Made by a program: the position numbers and the translations under genes. Of a DNA stretch of 64,000 nucleotides, positions 45,487 through 53,910 are shown one piece after another. This stretch comes from Sphingomonas hankookensis (lineage in GTDB: Bacteria > Pseudomonadota > Alphaproteobacteria > Sphingomonadales > Sphingomonadaceae): NCBI RefSeq assembly GCF_022664465.1, contig NZ_JAKREV010000004.1, forward strand, positions 248,001 through 312,000, given 5' to 3'. The notes below the pieces were generated by a model. It was not told where the DNA came from and ran no database searches. It worked only from the letters and a program-made list of their open reading frames with translations. The stretch's first letter is position 1. Each line of letters begins with the position of its first letter.

Positions 45487-45619
45487 CAGGGAAATAGAGA
45501 ACTACCCCCGAACCGCCCGTCTCCGTACGGTCCCGATCCCCTACATTGGCGTGATGTTAATCGTTTGTGCCTAACCCTGCCGTCGCGGGCGACTTGCCCG
45601 ACGACCAGGGATTCGACCG

Positions 45620-47356
45620 ATGACTGTATCCGCCGGCCAGGACGGGGTGCGTTTTTCGCCCGTCTGGCGTGTCCTACGGCAGTGCCGCCGCCACATCGTC
45701 GCAGCGGCCGCGTTCAGCGCGATGAGCAACCTGCTCTATCTCGCCCCCTCGCTCTTCATGCTTCAGGTGTACGATCGCGTGTTGCCCAGCCACGGGCTCG
45801 GCACGCTCGCGGCGCTCGGGCTGCTGACGCTGGTCGCGCTCGGGGCGCTGGCGGCGTTCGAATGGCTGCGATCGCGCCTCCTGATTCGCGCCAGCGTGCT
45901 GCTGGAACAGGGATTGTCGGTGCGGGCGTTGCGCGTTGCGCTCAGTCGCCCGGGCGTCGCACGGATGCAGCGCAGCGAGGCGACGCAGAATGTCGACACC
46001 CTGCGCCAGGCGATGGCCAGCCCCGCGGTTCTCGCCGGGCTCGATGCGCCGTGGATGCCGATCTACGTCATCGTCGGCTTCCTGCTGCACCCGGCGCTCG
46101 GCATCGCGATGCTGGTTTCCGCCGCGCTGCTGGTCGCGCTCGCCTGGGCCAATGAACGCGCCACCGCCGGCCCGATCGAGCGCGCGAACAAGGCACAGGC
46201 AATCGCCTATAGCCGGTTGAACCACGGCGTCGCCCATGCCGCCGAGGTCCGGGCGCTCGGCATGGTCGGCACGCTGTCGCGCCGTCAGTTGCGCGACCGC
46301 CACGCGGCTGGCCAGTTGCAGGTCGCCGCCAGCTTCGCCGGCAACGGTTTCTCCAGCACGATCAAGTTCGTCCGCCTCGCGCTGCAATCGGGCGCGCTGG
46401 CGCTGGGTGCGGTGCTGGTGATCGAGGATGCGATCTCCGCCGGATCGGTCATCGCCGCGTCGCTGCTGATGGCGCGCGCGCTGGCCCCGGTCGAGGCGCT
46501 GGTCGGATCGTGGCGCACGATCGTGCAGGCGCGCGTCGCCTATGCCAGCCTCAACGACCTGCTGTCCGACGACGCCGCCGATCCGGTCGAGCGCACCCGG
46601 CTGCCCGATCCGACCGGCGCGGTCGAGCTGGACGCGGTCAGCGTGGTCGCGCCGCATAGCGGCCAGCCGGTGCTCGCCGGCGTCACCGCCACCATCGCAC
46701 CCGGACAGGTCATCGGCATCGCCGGCGCCAGTGGTGCTGGCAAGTCGACGCTGCTGCGCGCGATCGTCGGCGCGGTGACGCTGGAACAGGGGCATGTCCG
46801 CCTCGACGGCGCCAATCGTAACGATTGGGACCCCGACCTGCTCGCCCGCCATATCGGCTATCTGCCGCAGGAAGCGGTGCTGTTCCCCGGCACGGTCAAG
46901 GAGAACATCGTCCGGTTTCACGTCGGCAACGCCGATGATTCGTCCGCGCTGGACGCCGCCGCCGTCGCTTCGGCGCAGGCGATCGGCGCGCATGCCATGA
47001 TCGCCGGCCTGCCGCAGGGCTATGATACCGTCCTCGGCATCGGCGGCACCGGCCTGTCGGGCGGACAGGCGCAGCGGGTGGCGATCGCCCGTGCGCTGTT
47101 CGGCAATCCGCGCATCCTCGTCCTCGACGAACCGACCGCACATCTCGATGCCGATGCGCGCCGCGCGCTTGCCCGGCTGGTCACCACGCTGCGCCAGGCG
47201 GGGCGGACGATCATCGTCGCCAGCCACGACGCCGACGTGCTGGCCGCCTGCGACAAGCTGATGATCCTGTCCGAAGGGCGGATCGAGACGTTCGGGGCGC
47301 TCGGCCCTTCTCCCAAATCGCGGGTCGCGCAGCCGACCTCGCTTGCAAAGGCCTGA
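45620..47356 (+). CDS. Type I secretion ABC transporter permease/ATPase (PrsD/AprD type)
   Basis: 578 residues. The N-terminal half has about six membrane segments with the family's YLAPSLFMLQVYDRVLPSHG; the ATPase half has Walker A GASGAGKSTLL, signature LSGGQAQRVAIARAL and Walker B ILVLDEPTAHLD. It powers secretion of RTX proteins through an HlyD-like adaptor and TolC. A plausible substrate is the GH16-RTX protein at 18557. Coupled to the next gene with a small overlap region. Confidence 0.93.
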   Translation: MTVSAGQDGVRFSPVWRVLRQCRRHIVAAAAFSAMSNLLYLAPSLFMLQVYDRVLPSHGLGTLAALGLLTLVALGALAAFEWLRSRLLIRASVLLEQGLSVRALRVALSRPGVARMQRSEATQNVDTLRQAMASPAVLAGLDAPWMPIYVIVGFLLHPALGIAMLVSAALLVALAWANERATAGPIERANKAQAIAYSRLNHGVAHAAEVRALGMVGTLSRRQLRDRHAAGQLQVAASFAGNGFSSTIKFVRLALQSGALALGAVLVIEDAISAGSVIAASLLMARALAPVEALVGSWRTIVQARVAYASLNDLLSDDAADPVERTRLPDPTGAVELDAVSVVAPHSGQPVLAGVTATIAPGQVIGIAGASGAGKSTLLRAIVGAVTLEQGHVRLDGANRNDWDPDLLARHIGYLPQEAVLFPGTVKENIVRFHVGNADDSSALDAAAVASAQAIGAHAMIAGLPQGYDTVLGIGGTGLSGGQAQRVAIARALFGNPRILVLDEPTAHLDADARRALARLVTTLRQAGRTIIVASHDADVLAACDKLMILSEGRIETFGALGPSPKSRVAQPTSLAKA

Positions 47357-47360
47357 TCCG

Positions 47361-48716
47361 ATGTCCTTCACCCTCACGATGGACGGCGTGGCGCTGCGCG
47401 GCCCCCGCCCACTCCACGACCCCCGGCCCGAAATCCGCGCCGGTATCGCGCTGGCCGCGGCGCTGGTGCTGGGCTTTGGCGGCTGGGCAGTCGCCACCCG
47501 GCTCGATGCCGCCGTTGTCGGTGCCGGCATGGTCCGCTTCGCCGGCACGCGGCAGGTGGTGCAGGCACCGACCGGCGGCATCGTCTCGGCCGTGCGCGTG
47601 CGCAACGGCGCTACGGTACAGGCCGGGCAGACGCTGGTCGAATTCACCACCAGCGAAACCCGCGCGCAGGCCCAGTCACTCAGCGCGCGCGTCGTCGGGC
47701 TGATGGCGGAGATCGCCCGGCTCGAAGCCGACCTCGCCGGGGGCGCGCGCGTCCCGGCACCCGCCGGTTTCGCATCGCTGACCGGCGACGAGCGCGCGCT
47801 CGCCGACGCCGCGCTCGCCCAGCAACAAGCACAGCTCGACGCCGATCGCGCGCTCGAACGTTCCGAAGCGGCGGTGCTCAACGATCGCTCGCGCCAGATC
47901 GCGCAGCAGATCGGCGGCTATGGCGAACGGCTGTCGTCGATCCGCCAGCAGCGCGACCTGAACGAACAGGAACTGGCCGCCTATCAGCAATTGTTGGCCA
48001 AGGGGCTGGCGACGCGGTCGCGCGTGCTGGCGCTGCAACGCTCGGCGGCGGGGCTGGGCGGCGATGCCGGCGCCAGCGTTGCCGAGATCGGCCGGCTGCG
48101 GCTGCAGGCGGGCGAAACCCGGTTGCAGCTGAACCATGCGCGCAGCCAGCGCATGTCCGCCGCCTCCGACCGCCTGCGCGCGGCGCAGGGCGAATTGCAG
48201 GCGACGCTGCCGCAATGGCACGCCGCCCGCGCCGAACTGGCCCGCATGGTGGTGCGTGCGCCCTTTGCCGGCACGGTCAGCGGCGCGCAGATACCGGCGA
48301 CCGGCGCGGTCCTGCCCGCTGGCGCGCCGCTGATGGAGGTCGTGCCCGATCGCGGCGAGATGACCGTCGAGCTGCGCGTGCCGCTCGCCGAAGCCGCCGA
48401 ATTGCAGACCGGGCAGGCGGCCGAGGTCCGGCTGGTCGGTCCCGGCGCGCGCGTACAGCCCGCGCTGCACGGTCGCGTCGATCGCATCTCGGCCGACACG
48501 GTCGAGGACCAGCGCACCGGGCAGAGCTTCTACACCGCCTCGATCGCGGTCTCGCGACAGGCGTTGCAACAGGCGGCGCGCGACGGGGCGATGGCCGGCG
48601 GCATCCGTGCCGGTACCCCGGTCGAGGTGATGATCCCCACGCAAGCCCGTCGTGCGATCGACTTCCTGCTCGGCCCGCTGCTTAGCCGGACTTCGACGGT
48701 GTTCACCCAGCGCTAG
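47361..48716 (+). CDS. HlyD-family type I secretion adaptor (PrsE/AprE type)
   Basis: 451 residues. One N-terminal membrane helix (AGIALAAALVLGFGGWAVAT), then a biotinyl-like half (VVQAPTGGIVSAVRVRNGATVQAGQTLVEF), a long Ala/Gln/Arg-rich coiled coil (about residues 115-290) and the second half-motif (APFAGTVSGAQIPATGAVLPAG). The C-terminal MFP beta-domain has the family's ending near IDFLLGPLLSR. It links the ABC transporter to TolC across the periplasm. AAGG lies 10 nt before ATG 47361. Same operon as the transporter. Confidence 0.92.
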   Translation: MSFTLTMDGVALRGPRPLHDPRPEIRAGIALAAALVLGFGGWAVATRLDAAVVGAGMVRFAGTRQVVQAPTGGIVSAVRVRNGATVQAGQTLVEFTTSETRAQAQSLSARVVGLMAEIARLEADLAGGARVPAPAGFASLTGDERALADAALAQQQAQLDADRALERSEAAVLNDRSRQIAQQIGGYGERLSSIRQQRDLNEQELAAYQQLLAKGLATRSRVLALQRSAAGLGGDAGASVAEIGRLRLQAGETRLQLNHARSQRMSAASDRLRAAQGELQATLPQWHAARAELARMVVRAPFAGTVSGAQIPATGAVLPAGAPLMEVVPDRGEMTVELRVPLAEAAELQTGQAAEVRLVGPGARVQPALHGRVDRISADTVEDQRTGQSFYTASIAVSRQALQQAARDGAMAGGIRAGTPVEVMIPTQARRAIDFLLGPLLSRTSTVFTQR

Positions 48717-48746
48717 GGTCGGCTGACTGCTATCCGCAGCAAAATC

Positions 48747-48843
48747 CGTCATTCCCGCGCAGGCGGGAATCCATTGCCGCCGACGTCTCGACCGGATTCG
48801 ATCGGACAGCGTCTATGGATTCCCGCCTGCGCGGGAGTGACGA
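48747..48843. repeat. REP-like palindromic repeat pair
   Basis: CGTCATTCCCGCGCAGGCGG (left, 48747) is mirrored by CCCGCCTGCGCGGGAGTGACG (right end). The centre is unrelated. It lies between the convergent secretion adaptor and dapE genes and could act as their shared terminator. Confidence 0.8.
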
Positions 48844-48870
48844 AGAAAGGGGGACAGCGCTAGTCTGCTG

Positions 48871-50013
48871 TCAGGCGGCGGGAACGGCATCCCCCGCCAG
48901 CGCCATGACCGCGATATCGGCATAGATGGCGGTCAACGCGCGCAGGTCGTCGATCGCCACCGCCTCGTCGACCTTGTGCATCGTCGCGTTCAGCAGCCCG
49001 AACTCGACCGTCGGGCACAGCCGTGACAGGAACCGCGCGTCCGACGTGCCGCCGGTCGTCGACAATTCGGGCGTCAATCCGGTGTGCCGCGCGATCGCTG
49101 CCGACACCATCGCCGAAAATGCGCCCGGCGGCGTCAGGAACGCCTCGCCCGACACCCGCCCTTCGACCCGCGCATCGGGTGCATGGGTGTGGACGATGGC
49201 GGTGATCCGCTCGATCAGTGCTTGCCCATCATGTTCGTCGTTGAACCGGATCGACAGCCGCGCGGCGGCATGGCCCGGAATGACGTTGGTCGCCGGATTG
49301 CCGACGGTCAGGTCGGTTACCTCGATGTTCGACGGCTGGAACCACGCATTGCCGGTGTCGAGCACGATCCCCTCGATTTCGGCCAGCGCCGCGATCAGCT
49401 TGGGGATCGGATTGTCGGCCAGATGCGGATAGGCGACATGCCCCTGCCGCCCGGGCACATCTATCCAGATATTGACCGATCCCCGCCGCCCGATCTTCAC
49501 CATGTCGCCCAGCCGCTGCTGTGACGTCGGCTCGCCGACGAGGATCAGGTCGGGCGACAGCCCGCGTGCCGCCATCCGGTCGATCAACGCGCGCGTGCCG
49601 AAGATCGCGGGTCCTTCCTCGTCGCCGGTCAGGATCAGGCTGATCGTGCCCGCCTCGACCGGCACTGCGGCGGTTGCGGCGATGAACGCGGCGATCGCGC
49701 CCTTCATGTCGACCGCCCCCCGGCCGAAGATCATCCCGTCGCGCTCCTCGGCCGCGAACGGCCCGCTGATCCAGCCCGGCCCCGGTGGCACGACATCGAG
49801 ATGCCCGGCAAAGGCGAAGTGCCGCCCGCCGTTGCCGCGCACCGCCAGCATATTCTCGACCGGTCCGTCGGGCGCTTCGCCGACCACGAAGCGGTCGACC
49901 GTAAAGCCCCCGGCACGCAGCATCGCTTCCGCCACGTCGAACACACCGCCCACCGCCGGGGTGACGCTGTCGCAGGCGAGCAGGGCCCTGGTCAGGGCGA
50001 CGACATCGGACAT
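48871..50013 (-). CDS. dapE: Succinyl-diaminopimelate desuccinylase DapE
   Basis: 380 residues, M20 di-zinc peptidase family; removes succinate from N-succinyl-LL-diaminopimelate in lysine/peptidoglycan precursor synthesis. Metal and catalytic segments visible: FAGHLDVVPPGP (His, Asp), GRGAVDMKGAIAAF (Asp), LTGDEEGPAIFGT (Glu-Glu), ILVGEPTS (Glu), and FGLLNATMHKVDE (C-terminal His). ATG 50013 was chosen from the family N-terminus (SDVVALTRALLACDSVTP); reading further upstream adds 86 unrelated residues. It is divergent from the gene at 50129. Confidence 0.94.
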   Translation of the reverse strand: MSDVVALTRALLACDSVTPAVGGVFDVAEAMLRAGGFTVDRFVVGEAPDGPVENMLAVRGNGGRHFAFAGHLDVVPPGPGWISGPFAAEERDGMIFGRGAVDMKGAIAAFIAATAAVPVEAGTISLILTGDEEGPAIFGTRALIDRMAARGLSPDLILVGEPTSQQRLGDMVKIGRRGSVNIWIDVPGRQGHVAYPHLADNPIPKLIAALAEIEGIVLDTGNAWFQPSNIEVTDLTVGNPATNVIPGHAAARLSIRFNDEHDGQALIERITAIVHTHAPDARVEGRVSGEAFLTPPGAFSAMVSAAIARHTGLTPELSTTGGTSDARFLSRLCPTVEFGLLNATMHKVDEAVAIDDLRALTAIYADIAVMALAGDAVPAA

Positions 50014-50128
50014 CGGGCGACTTTCTGATCGAACGGACATGCAGCGCGCCGCATCGCGCAGCCACGCCGCGGATGCAATGGCCGCGAGCGATTGCGGCGG
50101 GGTCATGCCGTCCCTAGAGCCGTGCGCG

Positions 50129-51103
50129 ATGCGTGTTCTGTTCGTGATCCTCGCCGTGTTGCTGATCGTGCCCGGCTGGTCGGGGGCCGAGCGGCTGCCG
50201 TTGCTGCAGCATGGCGCGACGCAGATCACCGCGACGCCGGTCGACCTGTTCGCGAACGACCCGTCGCGCAAGCGGTTGGGAGCGCTGACCTATCTCGGCG
50301 GGGTCGAACTGCATAGTCGCGACCCGGTGTTCGGTGGTTTCTCGTCGATGCGCGTGACCGGCGACCGCTTCACCCTGTTGTCCGATGGTGGGGGCATCGT
50401 CCGTTTCACGATGGGGCCGGACTGGCGCGTGCGCGATGCCACCGCGCGCGAATTGCCCGGCGGCCCCGGCACCGGTTGGCAGAAGCGCGACCGCGACAGC
50501 GAATCGATGGTACAATTGCCGGGCGGCGACATCCTCGTCGGCTTCGAACGCGCCAACGCGCTGTGGCGCTACGATGGCGCCATGGCCCGCATGATCGGTT
50601 TCCGCGCGCCGCGCTCGATGCGCAAATGGTCGGAAAACAGCGGGCCCGAAGCGATGGCGACGCTGGCCGATGGCAGCGTGGTCGTCTTCAGCGAATCGAA
50701 CGCGAAACGCGGGACGAAAGGGTTCGCGGCGATCCGCCTGTTCGGCAATCCGGTCGATCCGGCGGTGCCGTGGTATCGCTTCCGCTATGTCGCGCCGCCG
50801 AAATTCGCGGTGACCGACGCGGTCACGCTGCCCGACGGACGGATGCTGGTGCTGGTACGCCGCTTCGGATTGCCGCAGCTCTTCACCGCGCGGCTGCAAC
50901 TGATCGAGGCCGGCGCGATCCGCCCCGGCGCGACCGTGACCGGCCGAACGATCGCCGCGTTCGAAGGCGATGCGATCCACGACAATCTCGAAGCATTGGC
51001 CCTGACCCGCGAGGGCGGACGCGACGTGGTGTGGATCGCATCGGACGACAATCAGGCGTTCTGGCAACGCTCGCTGCTGCTGAAGTTCCGGTTGGAGTTG
51101 TAG
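50129..51103 (+). CDS. Secreted esterase-like/phytase-like beta-propeller protein
   Basis: 324 residues. A signal peptide is clear (MRVLFVILAVLLIVPGWSGA). The mature part resembles the esterase-like phytase domain (LTYLGGVELHSRDPVFGGFS, LPGGDILVGFERANALWRYD, ALTREGGRDVVWIASDDNQA), a propeller fold. Substrate unknown and activity unproven for most family members. The start is between ATG 50129 and an in-frame ATG at 50105. It is divergent from dapE, with 115 nt between the starts. Confidence 0.78.
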   Translation: MRVLFVILAVLLIVPGWSGAERLPLLQHGATQITATPVDLFANDPSRKRLGALTYLGGVELHSRDPVFGGFSSMRVTGDRFTLLSDGGGIVRFTMGPDWRVRDATARELPGGPGTGWQKRDRDSESMVQLPGGDILVGFERANALWRYDGAMARMIGFRAPRSMRKWSENSGPEAMATLADGSVVVFSESNAKRGTKGFAAIRLFGNPVDPAVPWYRFRYVAPPKFAVTDAVTLPDGRMLVLVRRFGLPQLFTARLQLIEAGAIRPGATVTGRTIAAFEGDAIHDNLEALALTREGGRDVVWIASDDNQAFWQRSLLLKFRLEL

Positions 51104-51512
51104 GGGCGGAGGTGCGTTCGGCCCACTCTCTAAATCCCCACACACGTTACCGCAGCGCAGGCTGGGGTCTCCCCGTTGAAGAGCGCAGCACCCGCCACGC
51201 GGAGACCCCAGCCTGCGGTGGGGTGACGGTCGCGGAAAGGGGGGCGTGTCGTTGCGGTAACCATCCACGCCGTTTGAACTCTTCTTCGTCATCCCCGCGC
51301 AGGCGGGGATCCATAGACGCAGCGTCGGCGCCTCTTGCGCGAACGTCGGCGCATATGGATTTCCGCCTGCGCGGGAATGACGAACAGGATCAGCGAATGA
51401 CAGAAGGGACTCGACGAAGACAGTAGTGACTGTTGTCTCTGCTCACCCGCAGATGCCCGCCTTGGCCGGGCAACGCCATACCGCCACCCTCACCACCATT
51501 ACCGCGCACACG
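51104..51512. repeat. Repeat-rich intergenic region with two REP-like pairs
   Basis: About 410 nt without a gene. A first palindromic pair runs 51145-51228 (CGTTACCGCAGCGCAGGCTG against GCGGTGGGGTGACG). A second runs 51287-51382 (CGTCATCCCCGCGCAGGCGG against CCGCCTGCGCGGGAATGACG). The second belongs to the family seen at 17207, 48747 and inside xseA. The final stretch before the rpmB terminator (about 51385-51510) shows nothing that I recognise. Confidence 0.7.
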
Positions 51513-51548
51513 AAAACCCCGGGCGGCGGGCGGGCCGTCCGGGGTTTT
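51513..51548 (-). terminator. Terminator downstream of rpmB
   Basis: AAAACCCCGGGCGGC pairs with GCCGTCCGGGGTTTT, with a short loop and an A-run/T-run at the ends. It lies 21 nt past the rpmB stop on the minus strand and can work in both directions. Confidence 0.85.
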
Positions 51549-51569
51549 AAAACCTTCGCGCGAAAAAGC

Positions 51570-51869
51570 TTACGCTGCGGCGGTGGCCGCTGCGGTCTTC
51601 TTCTTCACGTCGCGCTTCAGGCGGCGGGCGCGCAGCGACAGGTCGTCGTCGCTGGTCTTCAGCAGCCAGTTGTCAAGGCCGCCGACATGCTCGACCGAAC
51701 GCAGGCCGTGGGTCGACACGCGCAGGCGGATCGAGCGCTCCAGCGTTTCTGACATCAGCGTGACGTTCTGCAGGTTCGGCAGGAACGTGCGCTTGGTCTT
51801 GTTGTTGGCGTGGGAAACGTTGTGACCCACCTGCCGGCCCTTGCCGGTCAGCTCGCAGATGCGCGACAT
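51570..51869 (-). CDS. rpmB: 50S ribosomal protein L28
   Basis: 99 residues, [20 protein letters not shown], with the [14 protein letters not shown] core of L28. The C-terminal extension ([17 protein letters not shown]) is seen in alphaproteobacterial L28. It binds 23S rRNA in the large subunit. Monocistronic, with its own terminator. Confidence 0.97.
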   Translation of the reverse strand: MSRICELTGKGRQVGHNVSHANNKTKRTFLPNLQNVTLMSETLERSIRLRVSTHGLRSVEHVGGLDNWLLKTSDDDLSLRARRLKRDVKKKTAAATAAA

Positions 51870-52035
51870 GATCGTTGATCCTGATTCTGTATCGGGACAG
51901 ATGCCCCGGAAAGACGGCGCGGATAGCGTCGAACGGCGCCCGCGTCAACCGCTACGGACCCGCTGCAACCCTCATCGCCACGCCTGCGTTGTTACGGCAT
52001 CGATTCGGATCGTGACACGTACAGGGAGCAGATGG

Positions 52036-52266
52036 ATGCGCGCATTTCTGGGATTGCTGGGGGTTGTCGTCCTGATCGTGGCGGGGCTGATGGCGTTCAA
52101 CTTCATCAACGTCGATCAGACGCAGCGCGCCGCGCTGCCGCAGGTGAAGGTCGAGGGCGGACAGGCGCCCAAGTTCGACGTCGAGGTCGGCAAGGTCGAG
52201 GTCGGCACCGTCAACCGCTCGGTCGAGGTGCCGGCGATCAAGGTCGAACGCCCCGCCGGCCAGTAA
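52036..52266 (+). CDS. Small single-pass membrane protein of unknown function
   Basis: 76 residues. One N-terminal membrane helix (AFLGLLGVVVLIVAGLMAFN) is followed by a hydrophilic Val/Glu-rich tail (KFDVEVGKVEVGTVNRSVEV) with a repeated EVGKVEVGTV pattern. GGGAG lies 8 nt upstream of the ATG. The family is not recognised; similar small proteins seem conserved between rpmB and tadA in sphingomonads, which I infer without proof. It lies 40 nt before tadA. Confidence 0.65.
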   Translation: MRAFLGLLGVVVLIVAGLMAFNFINVDQTQRAALPQVKVEGGQAPKFDVEVGKVEVGTVNRSVEVPAIKVERPAGQ

Positions 52267-52306
52267 CGGCTGGCCGCCACCGCCGCCGGCTGGCAAGGGG
52301 AGGGGC

Positions 52307-52759
52307 ATGTTCGACGCCTCTCCCATGCACCGTGCGCTTGCCGCCGCCCGCGCTGCTGCGCAGGCGGGCGAAGTGCCGGTCGGCGCGGTGGTGCAGCGCG
52401 GGGGGCAGGTGATCGCGGTCGCCGCCAATGCCCCGCGCGCGCTGGCCGATCCGACCGCCCATGCCGAAATCCTCGCGATTCGCGCCGCGGCACAGGCGCT
52501 GGGTCGCGATCGGCTGGAAGATTGCGATCTGTGGGTGACGCTGGAGCCGTGTGCGATGTGTGCAGGCGCCATCGCCCATGCCCGCATCGCCCGGCTCTAT
52601 TACGGCGCATCCGATCCGAAGGGCGGCGCGGTCGAACATGGCCCGCGCTTCTTCGCCCAGCCGACCTGCCATCACCGCCCCGAACTCTATCCCGGCATAG
52701 CCGAGGATGAATCCGCCACATTGCTGCGCGACTTCTTCGCCGGGCGTCGCAGCGTTTGA
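52307..52759 (+). CDS. tadA: tRNA-specific adenosine deaminase TadA
   Basis: 150 residues. The zinc and catalytic motif is complete: DPTAHAEILAIRAAAQ (His and Glu) and TLEPCAMCAGAIAHARI (two Cys). It converts A34 of tRNA-Arg(ACG) to inosine. The family's C-terminal FFAxRR ending is present. It is followed after about 50 nt by the ParD-like gene. Confidence 0.95.
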   Translation: MFDASPMHRALAAARAAAQAGEVPVGAVVQRGGQVIAVAANAPRALADPTAHAEILAIRAAAQALGRDRLEDCDLWVTLEPCAMCAGAIAHARIARLYYGASDPKGGAVEHGPRFFAQPTCHHRPELYPGIAEDESATLLRDFFAGRRSV

Positions 52760-52766
52760 CGCGGCG

Positions 52767-52794
52767 ATATACGAACCATAAACGGTTCGTATAT
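52767..52794. promoter_or_regulatory. Perfect 11-bp inverted repeat upstream of the ParD-like gene
   Basis: ATATACGAACC and GGTTCGTATAT are exact reverse complements with a 6-nt spacer (ATAAAC). The right half ends 14 nt before the ParD-like ATG and next to its GGAGG. It is markedly AT-rich compared with the surroundings. Such a site fits an operator for the ParD-type DNA-binding protein encoded immediately downstream. Confidence 0.65.
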
Positions 52795-52808
52795 TGGAGG
52801 GGCTGCCA

Positions 52809-53015
52809 ATGGGTATCGTGAAGATCGACGACATGCTGCACGAGGAAGTGCGGCGGGCGAGCGGCGTGCTGTGCCGTTCGATCAACGCACAGGCGGAATT
52901 CTGGATGACGATCGGCATGATCGCCGAAGCCAATCCCGACCTGTCGTTCAACGACATCGTCCGCACCCGGCTGGCCGCGGCGCAGGTCCGCGCGGTCGAT
53001 GCGGTCGCCGCCTGA
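52809..53015 (+). CDS. ParD-like antitoxin-family protein
   Basis: 68 residues, MGIVKIDDMLHEEVRRASGV followed by LCRSINAQAEFWMTIGMIAE. It matches the ParD-like family, which has the ribbon-helix-helix type of DNA binding of antitoxins. No toxin gene is adjacent: the next gene is map, starting 2 nt after the stop. GGAGG precedes the ATG. A perfect inverted repeat lies upstream and could be its operator. Likely an orphan regulator rather than part of a working toxin-antitoxin pair. Confidence 0.8.
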   Translation: MGIVKIDDMLHEEVRRASGVLCRSINAQAEFWMTIGMIAEANPDLSFNDIVRTRLAAAQVRAVDAVAA

Positions 53016-53016
53016 C

Positions 53017-53790
53017 ATGGTGAAGACGCCTGCCGAACTGGACCTGATGCGCGCGTCCGGGCGCCTGCTTGCTTGCGTTTTCGAGATGCTCGACCGACAG
53101 GTGCTGGCGGGCATGTCGACGCTGGCGATCAACGATCTGGTCGAACGCTATATCGTCGAGGATTGCGCCGCTCGGCCGGCGAGCAAGGGGCAATATGGCT
53201 TCGGCTTCGTGCTCAACAGCTCGATCAACGACGTGGTATGCCACGGCGTGCCCGATGCGGGGGTGGTCGTGCGCGACGGCGATATCGTCAACCTCGACAT
53301 CACGCTGGAAAAGGACGGCTTCATCGCCGATTCGTCGAAAACCTATCTGGTCGGCAACGTCGGCCCGCAGGCGCGGCGGCTGGTACAGGCGGCGCAAGGC
53401 GCGATGTGGGCCGGCATCGGACAGGTCCGCCCCGGTGCGCGGCTGGGCGATATCGGTCATGCGATCGAACGCCATGCCAAGAAGCTCGGCTATTCGGTCG
53501 TCCGCGAATATTGCGGACACGGCATCGGCCGCGAGATGCACGAGGAACCCTCGGTCCTGAATTTCGGCCGGCCCGGCACCGGCGCGGTCCTGCACGAAGG
53601 GATGACCTTCACCGTCGAACCGATGGTCAACCAGGGATCACGCAAGGTGGTGAGCGAGGACGACGACTGGACCGTCGTCACCGCCGACGGCAAGCTGTCG
53701 GCGCAGTTCGAGCACACCGTCGCGGTGACCGCGACCGGGGTCGAGGTGCTGACGCTGCGGTCGGACGAGGTGCGGCCGGGGCGGCGCTGA
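53017..53790 (+). CDS. map: Methionine aminopeptidase
   Basis: 257 residues, type I MAP. Metal ligands visible: DGDIVNLDITLEKDGFIADS (two Asp), GHGIGREMHEEP (His), TFTVEPMVNQ (Glu) and SAQFEHTVAVT (Glu). It removes the initiator Met in the cytosol. ATG 53017 follows the ParD-like stop codon directly, so the two are co-translated. A second, in-frame ATG at 52999 would overlap the ParD-like gene. Confidence 0.95.
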   Translation: MVKTPAELDLMRASGRLLACVFEMLDRQVLAGMSTLAINDLVERYIVEDCAARPASKGQYGFGFVLNSSINDVVCHGVPDAGVVVRDGDIVNLDITLEKDGFIADSSKTYLVGNVGPQARRLVQAAQGAMWAGIGQVRPGARLGDIGHAIERHAKKLGYSVVREYCGHGIGREMHEEPSVLNFGRPGTGAVLHEGMTFTVEPMVNQGSRKVVSEDDDWTVVTADGKLSAQFEHTVAVTATGVEVLTLRSDEVRPGRR

Positions 53791-53851
53791 TCGGCAGGCG
53801 CGTACCTTCGCAGTTTGGCGGGGCTCGACAGCCCTTAACGCCCGCGTAGAA

Positions 53852-53880
53852 CGTCACCCCGGATCAAGTCCGGGGTGACG
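53852..53880. repeat. 29-bp palindromic repeat, second copy
   Basis: The same 29 bases as at 45458-45486 (CGTCACCCCGGA-TCAAG-TCCGGGGTGACG). It lies 61 nt after the map stop and 30 nt before the OmpA lipoprotein stop, where it may act as a shared terminator. Confidence 0.85.
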
Positions 53881-53910
53881 GGTGGGTGGCGGGACCGGCC
53901 TACCGCCCCC

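Noticed and set aside
45674..47881. A 735-codon open frame opposite the ABC transporter gene
   Set aside because: It is Arg/Ala/Gly-rich antisense sequence of a well-supported transporter gene, as is typical for high-GC DNA.
14979..48716. Calling the locus a gellan/sphingan cluster
   Set aside because: The priming enzyme is SpsB-like, but dTDP-rhamnose genes and the standard gel gene order are absent, and there is a Wzx/Wzy set with GH10 and GH16 enzymes. The polymer is unknown.
52794..53015. A complete ParDE toxin-antitoxin pair
   Set aside because: No toxin gene is encoded before or after; the neighbours are tadA and map.
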